Part shown: piece after piece, positions 1 to 6,773 of the stretch
Layout of the letters: each line of letters opens with the position of its first letter
Position numbering within the stretch: the stretch's first letter is position 1
Assembly (NCBI GenBank): GCA_036660615.1
Contig: JAVXAG010000016.1
Coordinates: 1-21,883 of the forward strand
Length of the DNA: 21,883 bases
Source of the DNA: JAVXAG01 sp036660615
GTDB taxonomy: Bacteria > Bacillota > Clostridia > Peptostreptococcales > Anaerovoracaceae
Reading direction: 5' to 3'
Position numbers and translations under genes: made by a program
The notes under the pieces: model-generated
Told to the model about the DNA's origin: nothing
Database searches by the model: none
The model's input: the letters and a program-made list of their open reading frames with translations, nothing else

Positions 1-47
1 GTGGATATTATACTTTGATCTTATGCACGGCAGACGCCATGTGGCGA

Positions 48-82
48 ATTATACCATAAATTATATAAATTTATGGTATAAT
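48..82. repeat. 15-bp perfect inverted repeat upstream of argR
   Basis: Bases 48-62 are the exact reverse complement of 68-82, separated by ATATA. The right arm contains the TATAAT of the likely argR promoter. The left arm carries the same TGGTATAAT on the minus strand, so the element looks the same from both sides. It could be an operator, or a pair of opposed promoters. Confidence 0.85.
54..82 (+). promoter_or_regulatory. Likely argR-recN promoter, extended -10 type
   Basis: The -10 hexamer TATAAT lies at 77-82 and is preceded by TGG, an extended -10. At a 17-bp spacing the -35 position (54-59) reads CCATAA, a poor match, so the extended -10 probably carries the promoter. The 16-base string ATTTATGGTATAATAT at 69-84 recurs exactly at 18490-18505, in front of the penicillin-binding protein gene. 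The 5' untranslated region would be about 130 bases. Confidence 0.6.
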
Positions 83-118
83 ATTTATATAACTAACAAG
101 TTATATGAATATTATACC
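75..118. repeat. 20-bp inverted repeat overlapping the argR -10
   Basis: Bases 75-94 pair with 99-118 across an AACA loop. The only imperfection is a T-G wobble at 86/107. The left arm is shared with the palindrome at 48-82, so GGTATAAT (75-82) can pair with ATTATACC on either side (48-55 or 111-118). It overlaps the -10 and the start of the transcript. It lacks a GC-rich stem and a U-run, so it does not look like a terminator. Confidence 0.85.
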
Positions 119-221
119 TAGATTTTATATTAAACCCTAAATTTAACGAATTGATGGTTTAACACACACATACCCCTAACAGAAAATCATATCCAAATTA
201 TTTATTTATAAGGAGATTATC

Positions 222-689
222 ATGCGGTATTCAAGGCAAAACAAAATATTAGAACTAATTGCTAATAACGAAATTGAAACTCAAGAAAAATTAGCTTCAA
301 TGTTAAAAGCCAGTGGTTTTGAAGTAACACAAGCTACAATTTCCAGAGATATAAAAGAATTACAGTTAATAAAAATACTGTCTTCTTCGGGAAGATATAA
401 ATACGCCGTTGGTGTTGGCAAAGATGCCCCTATTTCCGATAGATTTGTAAAAATATTTAGAGAAACTATCGTTTCCTTTGCATCTGCCAGCAACCTGATT
501 GTAATAAAAACCTTGTCAGGATGTGGCCCTGCTGCCGGCGAAGCAATAGATTGTATAGCACTTCCACACGTAGTTGGCTCAGTCGCAGGTGATAACACAC
601 TGCTTTTGGTCGTTGATAAAGAAGAAAATGTAGACGATATACTTTCTATCTTTAGTGATATGTTAATTATGAGGAACAAACAAGAATGA
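222..689 (+). CDS. argR: Arginine repressor ArgR
   Basis: This is the arginine-responsive DNA-binding regulator (ArgR/AhrC family), which as an arginine-bound hexamer represses arginine biosynthesis and can activate catabolism. At 155 residues it has the normal family length. The N-terminal winged helix (about 1-70) contains the recognition-helix signature VTQATISRDIKEL at 35-47. The C-terminal oligomerisation and arginine-binding domain includes GPAAGEAID (102-110) and GSVAGDNT (119-126), whose aspartates are expected to contact arginine. The ATG is preceded by AAGGAG at 210-215 with six-base spacing. The stop overlaps the recN start (ATGA), a common clostridial pairing. Autoregulation through the AT-rich palindromes at 48-118 is possible, but no clear ARG box is visible there. 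Confidence 0.95.
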   Translation: MRYSRQNKILELIANNEIETQEKLASMLKASGFEVTQATISRDIKELQLIKILSSSGRYKYAVGVGKDAPISDRFVKIFRETIVSFASASNLIVIKTLSGCGPAAGEAIDCIALPHVVGSVAGDNTLLLVVDKEENVDDILSIFSDMLIMRNKQE

Positions 690-2308
690 TAAATCACATT
701 AGTATTAGCAATTTTGCAATTATTGAAAATACAGAAATAGATTTCGAAAATGGACTTAACATTATTACTGGTGAAACTGGAGCCGGTAAGTCTATTGTTG
801 TGGAAGCCATTAGCCTTGCCCTTGGCAGTAGAGCAGATTCTTCATATGTAAGAACTGGTACTGACAAAGCTATAGTGCAACTGGCTGGCGATTTAAACAA
901 CGAGGAAATTATCATTACCAGAGAAGTATCTTCCAACGGTAAAAATCTGTGTAAGTTAAATGGTGAACTTATCACCTTAGGTCAACTTAATGAAACTTGC
1001 AAAAAATTAGCTGATATTCATGGTCAATACGATAATCAGTCCCTTTTAAATGGAGAAAATCACATTAATTTGGTAGATAACTATCATCTTGATTTGATTA
1101 AGCCTGCAAGGGACTTTTTTAATGAGATTTTTGCACAATACAACGATGCAAAATCAAGACTCAACAAGCTCCTTACTCTTGAGCAAGAAAATATTAAAAA
1201 AAGAGATTTCTACGAATATGAAGTAAAAGAAATAGACAATGCAAAGCTTTTAATTGATGAAGACAAATCCCTTGAGGAAACTATTTCCCTTCTCCAGAAC
1301 AGTGAGAAAATATTTAGTGCCTTGGAATCAACTTATTCTGCTCTTTCAGACGAGGATTATTCTATTTTATCATCACTTAGCAATAGTCTACATAGCATCG
1401 AAGATATTGAGAGTTATTCAAGTAACCTAACCTCTGTATCAGCTGAATTCAAGGACATATATTATAGACTAGAAGACCTTTCCTCTACTATCAGAGAATT
1501 GAGAGATGGTGTATCCTTCTCGCCTGATGACCTTGATAACGCAATTAGTCGTCTTGATTTAATTGATAATTTAAAGAAAAAATATGGTCACGATATCCCC
1601 GCAATTTTGGAATATAGAGACAGAATTGCTCTGGATCTTGAGCAAATTAATAATTTTGATCAACTAAAAGATTCACTTGAGAAAGAAGTGGCTGAAAAAT
1701 TTGCCCACCTTACTTCCCAAAGCACAATTTTGACTGAGCTGAGAAAAGAAAGTGCTGCTGAACTAGAAACAAAGATAGAAGCTGAACTTCATGATCTAAA
1801 CTTTCATGATTCCAAGCTAAAAATACAGTTTTCCAACCCACCAGCTTTTCTGCAAAATGGTAATGACCTAGTAGAGATATTAATTTCCACTAACAAAGGT
1901 GAACCACTAAAACCATTAATTAAAATTGCTTCCGGTGGTGAAATTTCAAGGATTATGCTGGCATTCAAGAATATTACTTGTTCCTACGACAATATTCCTA
2001 CTATGATATTTGATGAAATTGATAGTGGTGTCAGTGGCGTTACTGCAAGCATCGTAGGTAAAAAATTACAAGAAATTTCCATGGATCACCAAGTAATATG
2101 TATCACTCATCTTGCTCAAATCGCTGCGTATGGCAATTACAATTACCGAATCCACAAAGAATCCGATGAGCAGAAGACTTACACAATCGTTGAGAAACTA
2201 TCTGAAAACGAAAAAATTAATGAAATTGCAAGGCTTTTGGGCGGTACTAAAATATCTGAAACCACAAGAGACAATGCAAAAGAACTAATAAATAACACTA
2301 TTTTATAA
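686..2308 (+). CDS. recN: DNA repair protein RecN
   Basis: RecN is an SMC-like ATPase that acts early at double-strand breaks and holds broken ends for recombination. The 540 residues show the split ABC ATPase plan. Walker A is GETGAGKS at 29-36, with HGQYDN at about 112-117. A long, charged, helical coiled-coil region covers about 150-370. The ABC signature ASGGEISR is at 415-422, Walker B MIFDEID at 440-446, and the H-loop histidine H475 lies in CITHLAQ. The length is close to the family norm and nothing is missing. The start ATG overlaps the argR stop by four bases, so the two are probably translationally coupled. A strong stem-loop follows the stop. Confidence 0.97.
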   Translation: MINHISISNFAIIENTEIDFENGLNIITGETGAGKSIVVEAISLALGSRADSSYVRTGTDKAIVQLAGDLNNEEIIITREVSSNGKNLCKLNGELITLGQLNETCKKLADIHGQYDNQSLLNGENHINLVDNYHLDLIKPARDFFNEIFAQYNDAKSRLNKLLTLEQENIKKRDFYEYEVKEIDNAKLLIDEDKSLEETISLLQNSEKIFSALESTYSALSDEDYSILSSLSNSLHSIEDIESYSSNLTSVSAEFKDIYYRLEDLSSTIRELRDGVSFSPDDLDNAISRLDLIDNLKKKYGHDIPAILEYRDRIALDLEQINNFDQLKDSLEKEVAEKFAHLTSQSTILTELRKESAAELETKIEAELHDLNFHDSKLKIQFSNPPAFLQNGNDLVEILISTNKGEPLKPLIKIASGGEISRIMLAFKNITCSYDNIPTMIFDEIDSGVSGVTASIVGKKLQEISMDHQVICITHLAQIAAYGNYNYRIHKESDEQKTYTIVEKLSENEKINEIARLLGGTKISETTRDNAKELINNTIL

Positions 2309-2326
2309 ACCAATAATCAAAATTTC

Positions 2327-2370
2327 AAAAGGAAGATAATAATCGTTTTATAGATTACTATCTTCCTTTT
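2327..2370 (+). terminator. Rho-independent terminator after recN
   Basis: An 18-bp stem (2327-2344 with 2353-2370) has one A/C mismatch and an 8-base loop, and the right arm ends in TTTT continuing to TT. It lies between convergent recN (plus) and the TipA-like gene (minus, stop at 2389). It may serve both, though the U-run on the minus strand is shorter (TTTT then G). Confidence 0.85.
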
Positions 2371-2388
2371 TTAACAAGTTTACTTTTC

Positions 2389-2793
2389 TTATTTACAATA
2401 AATTTCTATTGCCTTTGACAAAAATGCCGCAGTTCCCTTGCCATTTTTATCTATATTTGATAAAAATCTTTCGTCATTAACATACATTAATCCAAGTCCT
2501 GAAAGTATCTCTTTTGTACAATCGTAAAAGCTGTTAGTGATGTGGTTCTGCCAACGTTTCACCAAGTTTTGTACTTCATCGCAACCTGCATCAAGATGTC
2601 TACAATCACCAAACGCCTTTAAAATATCATTTTGTTCAGTACTAATCAATTTCCATTCCTTTTCTCCATATGCGCTGGTCTTTTTTTGACTCTCATTGTA
2701 TGCATCAGTTTCTCCCCATCTGCACTTGGCTTCGTCAGCATATTTCTTTTTATTTTCCTCAATCTCAGTCGTATCGAATTCTTTAAAACTCAT
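2389..2793 (-). CDS. Internal-start TipAS-like drug-binding domain (134 aa)
   Basis: The codon for methionine 112 (counted from the upstream GTG) is an ATG at 2791-2793. AAAAGGAGA (2801-2809 on the minus strand) precedes it with eight bases between AGGAG and the ATG. This is the best ribosome site in the gene, better than that of the full-length protein. It would produce the C-terminal drug-binding domain alone. In Streptomyces lividans, tipA makes TipAL and a shorter TipAS from one mRNA by the same kind of in-frame start at residue 110, with TipAS in excess as a drug sink. That the site is used here is inferred from the sequence. Confidence 0.6.
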   Translation of the reverse strand: MSFKEFDTTEIEENKKKYADEAKCRWGETDAYNESQKKTSAYGEKEWKLISTEQNDILKAFGDCRHLDAGCDEVQNLVKRWQNHITNSFYDCTKEILSGLGLMYVNDERFLSNIDKNGKGTAAFLSKAIEIYCK

Positions 2794-3117
2794 TTTTCTA
2801 TCTCCTTTTATATTTTTTTCCAAAAGAGATATTAATTTATCCAACCTATTGCGCTTTTGAGTCAAAAGTTCTCTATGTTTTAGTAGAGTGTCTTCCCTAT
2901 TATAATTTGGATTTGACATTATTCCCTTGATTTCATTTAATGGAAACTCAAGTTCCCTAAAAAACAAAATTTGTTGCAATGTTTCCATAGCCTTTTCATC
3001 GTAAATACGATAACCGGCATCAGTAACTTTGCTTGGTTTTAACAATCCAATTTCATCATAATAATGAAGAGTTCTAACTGTAACACCAGTCAACTTAGCC
3101 ACTTCATTTATTTTCAA
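2389..3117 (-). CDS. MerR-family regulator with TipAS drug-binding domain (TipAL form)
   Basis: This is a ligand-responsive transcription activator of the TipA/Mta type. The N-terminal MerR winged helix (first ~70 residues) contains KLTGVTVRTLHYYDEIGLL, followed by a dimerisation helix to about residue 107. The C-terminal TipAS domain has the typical YADEAKCRWGETDAYNES stretch and binds hydrophobic ligands such as thiopeptides in relatives. A GTG three codons upstream (3124-3126) is inside the Shine-Dalgarno match GAGGTGAT, so it cannot be well used. TTG at 3115-3117 sits at ideal distance from it and gives the usual MKINEVAKL-type N-terminus of 242 residues. The gene lies downstream of the hydrogenase gene with no terminator between, but has its own promoter. 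No efflux gene is adjacent, so its targets other than itself are unknown. Confidence 0.9.
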   Translation of the reverse strand: MKINEVAKLTGVTVRTLHYYDEIGLLKPSKVTDAGYRIYDEKAMETLQQILFFRELEFPLNEIKGIMSNPNYNREDTLLKHRELLTQKRNRLDKLISLLEKNIKGDRKMSFKEFDTTEIEENKKKYADEAKCRWGETDAYNESQKKTSAYGEKEWKLISTEQNDILKAFGDCRHLDAGCDEVQNLVKRWQNHITNSFYDCTKEILSGLGLMYVNDERFLSNIDKNGKGTAAFLSKAIEIYCK

Positions 3118-3147
3118 ATTAATCACCTCTTTATCTAATATAATTAC

Positions 3148-3178
3148 ATTCTATACTATGACGTAAGGTGAGAGTCAA
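3148..3178 (-). promoter_or_regulatory. MerR-type promoter with 19-bp spacer for the TipA-like gene
   Basis: On the minus strand, -35 TTGACT (3173-3178) and -10 TAGAAT (3148-3153) are separated by exactly 19 bp (3154-3172). That overlong spacing is the hallmark of promoters that MerR-family activators untwist. The spacer reads CTCACCTTACGTCATAGTA, resembling operators of TipA/Mta relatives. Autoactivation by the adjacent regulator is the natural inference. A TATAGA at 17-bp spacing is a weaker alternative -10. Confidence 0.8.
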
Positions 3179-3197
3179 TAGCTTTTAATATTTAATT

Positions 3198-4925
3198 TTA
3201 CAAATCCAAGTCCCATTCCTTTATATTGGTATGTAACAAGCGATGTGCTTCTTTGGAATTTGGCTCACCCAAAAACTCTTCATAAGTAAGTTGGACAGCT
3301 TTGTTCTCATGAGAAAATCTTTGTGATGACCATTTATCAAGTCCATACAGCATTTCACTTCTTGGAAAAGCAAATTCGCATCCATCTTTTGTTGGTTGAC
3401 CACCACCGCCTACACAGCCACCTGGGCAAGCCATAACTTCAACAAAATCATATTCTACTTCTCCAGCTTTTAGTGCTTCCAGTAACTTCCTTGCGTTAGA
3501 AAGTCCACTAGTTATTGCCACCTTAACGTTTATACCCTTCATTGCAAAAGTGGCTTCCTTCCAACCGTCCATACCACGAACAGATTTAAAACTATCTGGT
3601 TTTGGGTTTTCCCCTGACAGTAAAAAGTATGCACTTCTAAGGGCAGCTTCCATTACTCCACCAGTAGCACCAAAAATAACTCCTGCTCCTGAGCCTTCAC
3701 CGAATATATCATCAAATGCTTCTTCGTGTAAGTCGTCCGCCTGAATACTATCTGCGCGAATTAATCTATCCAATTCTCTAGTAGTAAGAACAATATCGAT
3801 GTCATTGCCATGACCAGCAGAATTTACATTTTCCACAGTCATCTCAAACTTCTTTGATACACAAGGCATAATTGACACAGAAACCACTTTTGAGGGATCG
3901 ATGCCTAATTTTGCCGATATGTACGTTTTTGACATAGCCCCAAACATCTGTTGTGGTGATTTTGCTGTAGATAAATTACCAATAAATTCTGGATACTGGG
4001 TTTTAACAAACCTCACCCATCCTGGACAACAAGACGTAAACATTGGCCATTTATAGTCCTTTTTGTTTTTAAATCTTTCGACAAACTCACTGCCTTCTTC
4101 CATTATAGTAAGATCCGCCGCATATGTAGTGTCAAAAATATAGTCGAAACCAATTCTTCTAAGGGCACTAACAAGTTTCCCTGTTGTACATTCTTCCTTT
4201 TGAAGTCCAACGCCTTCGCCCCACGCAGTCCTAACCGCTGGTGCAATTTGAACCATAGTTATTTTATTTGGATCTGCAAAAGCATCATTTAAAATATGTC
4301 TATCATCTCTTTCTCGCAATGCACCAACTGGGCAGTGAGTAATACACTGTCCACATAAAGCACAATCATCGTCCGTCAACTTTTTATTCTGTTTTGTGTC
4401 CACCGTCGTTCTATATCCTGAACCGCTAATATCCCAAACGCCTAGGCCTTGAACTTTTTCGCAAACCTGAATACAACGCATACATTTTACACATTTTGAA
4501 GCATCTCTAATCAAAGGAAGATCAAAATCCCACCTATTTACTTCCGCAGTGTTTTCATATGGAACGTTTATTATGCCTATATCATTAGCGATTTTCTGCA
4601 ATGTGCAATTTCCACTTTTTACACAAGTTACACAATGGCAATCATGGTCAGATAAAATTAGTTCAACATTAACACTTCTAGTCTCTCTTACCCTTGGACT
4701 ATTGGTCAAAATCTCCATATCTTCTTCAACAATAGTATTGCATGATGTAATTAATTTTTCCATGCCTATTTTCTCAACAAGACATACTCTACAAGCACCA
4801 ATTTCATTTATTTCTTTAAGAAAGCACAAATGAGGAATATGTATGCCTACTTTTTCTGCTGCATCCAAGATTGTTGTACCTTCTTGTACCGATATTTTTT
4901 GTCCATCTATTTTTAAATTTACCAT
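3198..4925 (-). CDS. hydA: [FeFe]-hydrogenase catalytic subunit, CpI-like
   Basis: This enzyme reversibly reduces protons to H2 at an H-cluster in the cytoplasm. At 575 residues it matches C. pasteurianum CpI (574) in order and almost in numbering. The plant-type 2Fe-2S domain has C34, C45, C48 and C62. The His-ligated cluster has H94, C98, C101 and C107. Two 4Fe-4S clusters have C145/148/151/155 and C188/191/194/198. The H-cluster motifs are TSCCPGW (C299 proton-path cysteine, C300 ligand), MPCVSKKFE (C355) and MACPGGCVGGGGQP (C500, C504). It lacks the extra C-terminal 2Fe-2S domain of Thermotoga-type HydA. The ATG overlaps the stop of the upstream flavoprotein gene (ATGGTAA), with GGAGG inside that gene. 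Whether it works with ferredoxin alone or within a HydBC complex cannot be read from sequence. Confidence 0.96.
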   Translation of the reverse strand: MVNLKIDGQKISVQEGTTILDAAEKVGIHIPHLCFLKEINEIGACRVCLVEKIGMEKLITSCNTIVEEDMEILTNSPRVRETRSVNVELILSDHDCHCVTCVKSGNCTLQKIANDIGIINVPYENTAEVNRWDFDLPLIRDASKCVKCMRCIQVCEKVQGLGVWDISGSGYRTTVDTKQNKKLTDDDCALCGQCITHCPVGALRERDDRHILNDAFADPNKITMVQIAPAVRTAWGEGVGLQKEECTTGKLVSALRRIGFDYIFDTTYAADLTIMEEGSEFVERFKNKKDYKWPMFTSCCPGWVRFVKTQYPEFIGNLSTAKSPQQMFGAMSKTYISAKLGIDPSKVVSVSIMPCVSKKFEMTVENVNSAGHGNDIDIVLTTRELDRLIRADSIQADDLHEEAFDDIFGEGSGAGVIFGATGGVMEAALRSAYFLLSGENPKPDSFKSVRGMDGWKEATFAMKGINVKVAITSGLSNARKLLEALKAGEVEYDFVEVMACPGGCVGGGGQPTKDGCEFAFPRSEMLYGLDKWSSQRFSHENKAVQLTYEEFLGEPNSKEAHRLLHTNIKEWDLDL

Positions 4926-6772
4926 TTTGCTTCTCGACCTCCTCTGAATGATCCGTAACCATGATAATCACATCTTAAGCATCTAGTAGCTTCTGTCATG
5001 GCTTCCTCAAGTGTCATAGAAATTTCTACTTCGTTGAAGTCAACACCTCTTTCAGCTGCATATCTTTCTTTTAGTTCAATTCTCCCTCTTGCCTTTTTAT
5101 CATCAATCAGTGGTTCAGGTATATGAATATCTGATTTTATTTCGTGATTATACCCTAAGAAAGTATCGATGTTAGCTGCTGCAACTTTTCCTGCTGCAAT
5201 AGCTTTTATTACTGTTGAAGGCCCTGTTACACAATCACCTCCAGCATATATACCTGATGCATTTTCAACAACACTGGTATTTGTAGTCTTTATGTTGCCC
5301 CTAAATACGGGAATCCCATACTGCTCAAAGAATTTCAAGTCAGTAGCTTGACCGATTGCAGAGATAATAATATCACAAGGTATTTTTTCCTCAGGTGCGT
5401 TTGCATCCTCTGGTTTTGGTCTGCCTGATTTGTCAGATTCACCAGCTATTTGTGGTCTAACCCAAAGAGCCCTAACATTACCACTTTTCCCAACTTGAAT
5501 AGTTGACGGAGCCTTTAGTTGGTATAGAGCGCAACCTTCTGCAATTGCACCGTTTATTTCATCAGGCAATGCAGTCATATCGTCTTTTCTTCTTCTGTAT
5601 ACAATACTAACCTCGCTGGCACCCAGCCTTTTAGCAGTTCTAGCTACGTCCATGGCAACATTACCACCACCAATAACAATAACCGATTTACCATTAAAAT
5701 CAGGCATGGCATTATCGCCAATATTTCTAAGAATTTCTACTGCCGGAATAACTCCTTTAGCATACTCTCCAGGTATTCCAATGTCTTTGTGGTTATGTGA
5801 TCCTATGGAAATGTATAGTGCATCATATCCTTCTTTTATTTCCTGTATAGCTTCTTTTGATTCAATATCATAATCTGTCTTGTATTCAACTCCAGCAGAA
5901 ATAATTGCGTCAATATCCCATTGCAGCCTTTCTCTTGGCAATCTATAATTTGGTATCCCATATCTTAGCATGCCACCAAGTTGTGACCTTTTTTCGAATA
6001 TAGTTACCTTGTGTCCCATAATTGAAAGGAAGTAAGCCGCACTTAGTCCACTTGGCCCTCCTCCGATTACTGCTATATGTTTGCCCGTTTCGTCCAATTT
6101 TGTAGGAACAGGAATATCCTTAGAGCAATTCTCAACAGCAAATCTCTTTAGTCCTCTAATATTAATAGGCGCATCAATTAAAGTTCTCCTACATTTTGAT
6201 TCGCAAGGATGTTCGCAAATCATTGCACAGACAGTTGGGAACGGATTGTCTTTTCTTATTAGTCGTATTGCATCGTCGTATCTTCCTGCATATATCAACG
6301 CCGTATAACCTGGAACATCAACACCCGCAGGGCACATGGCAACGCATGGAATAGATTGTCTTCTATCAATTATATTATCAGTGCATCTATGGTTTAAAAT
6401 ATGTGATTCATAATCATCTCTAAATCCTTTTAATCCACTTAGAACCATTCCCGCCGCTTCGGTTCCTATGGCGCAATCTGCGGAAGCTTTTATTGCTTTT
6501 GCCGTTCTTTCGATTTCATTTAGAATTTTTATGTCTGGATTTGTGTCTATGGCAAGAATATCCTCCAGCATCAATTGAAGCTGTCCTAGTCCTATTCTAC
6601 AAGGAACGCACTTTCCACAGCTCTGTGCATGACAAAGTCTAAGGAATGATGCCGCCATATCCACTGGACACTGGCCTATAGGGCTTGATATAATTCTTCT
6701 TTCAAGATCCTTAAATAATCCCTCTACCGCTAGTTCTCCCTTATCAGTTGCCCTCATGTATAATCTGTTCAT
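4919..6772 (-). CDS. NuoF C-terminal-like Fe-S domain fused to GltD-like NAD(P)/FAD oxidoreductase
   Basis: The 617 residues join two modules. Residues 1-130 resemble only the C-terminal 4Fe-4S domain of NuoF (SCGKCVPCRIG, cluster C52/C55/C58 plus C100), without its FMN/NADH domain. From 140 on it is like the small subunit of glutamate synthase and Geobacter SfrB. It has a cysteine-rich entry (CPAGVDVPGY, C182/C186/C190/C194), an FAD Rossmann motif VIGGGPSG (235-242), and an NAD(P) motif VIGGGNVAMD (366-375) followed by YRRRKDDM, whose arginines suggest NADPH. A second FAD contact is GIYAGGDC (507-514), and CLRC lies near the end. It probably passes electrons between NAD(P)H and hydrogenase clusters. 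Its ATG lies one base after the GTPase stop, with GGAG inside that gene's end, and it overlaps hydA. No glutamate synthase large subunit is nearby, so a GltD role is unlikely. Confidence 0.85.
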   Translation of the reverse strand: MNRLYMRATDKGELAVEGLFKDLERRIISSPIGQCPVDMAASFLRLCHAQSCGKCVPCRIGLGQLQLMLEDILAIDTNPDIKILNEIERTAKAIKASADCAIGTEAAGMVLSGLKGFRDDYESHILNHRCTDNIIDRRQSIPCVAMCPAGVDVPGYTALIYAGRYDDAIRLIRKDNPFPTVCAMICEHPCESKCRRTLIDAPINIRGLKRFAVENCSKDIPVPTKLDETGKHIAVIGGGPSGLSAAYFLSIMGHKVTIFEKRSQLGGMLRYGIPNYRLPRERLQWDIDAIISAGVEYKTDYDIESKEAIQEIKEGYDALYISIGSHNHKDIGIPGEYAKGVIPAVEILRNIGDNAMPDFNGKSVIVIGGGNVAMDVARTAKRLGASEVSIVYRRRKDDMTALPDEINGAIAEGCALYQLKAPSTIQVGKSGNVRALWVRPQIAGESDKSGRPKPEDANAPEEKIPCDIIISAIGQATDLKFFEQYGIPVFRGNIKTTNTSVVENASGIYAGGDCVTGPSTVIKAIAAGKVAAANIDTFLGYNHEIKSDIHIPEPLIDDKKARGRIELKERYAAERGVDFNEVEISMTLEEAMTEATRCLRCDYHGYGSFRGGREAKW

Positions 6773-6773
6773 C

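Noticed and set aside
2..118. An open frame of 38 codons entering from the left edge and ending at TAG near 118, as a possible end of an upstream gene such as nadK
   Set aside because: It runs through the two AT palindromes and the argR promoter, and its translation resembles no NAD kinase C-terminus I know.
130..162. TTAAACC/GGTTTAA arms in the argR leader as a riboswitch or attenuator
   Set aside because: Only 7 bp with a 19-base loop, no known riboswitch core and no T-run.
4919..6772. Glutamate synthase small subunit GltD
   Set aside because: It has an added NuoF-type cluster domain, is coupled to hydA, and no GltB is present.
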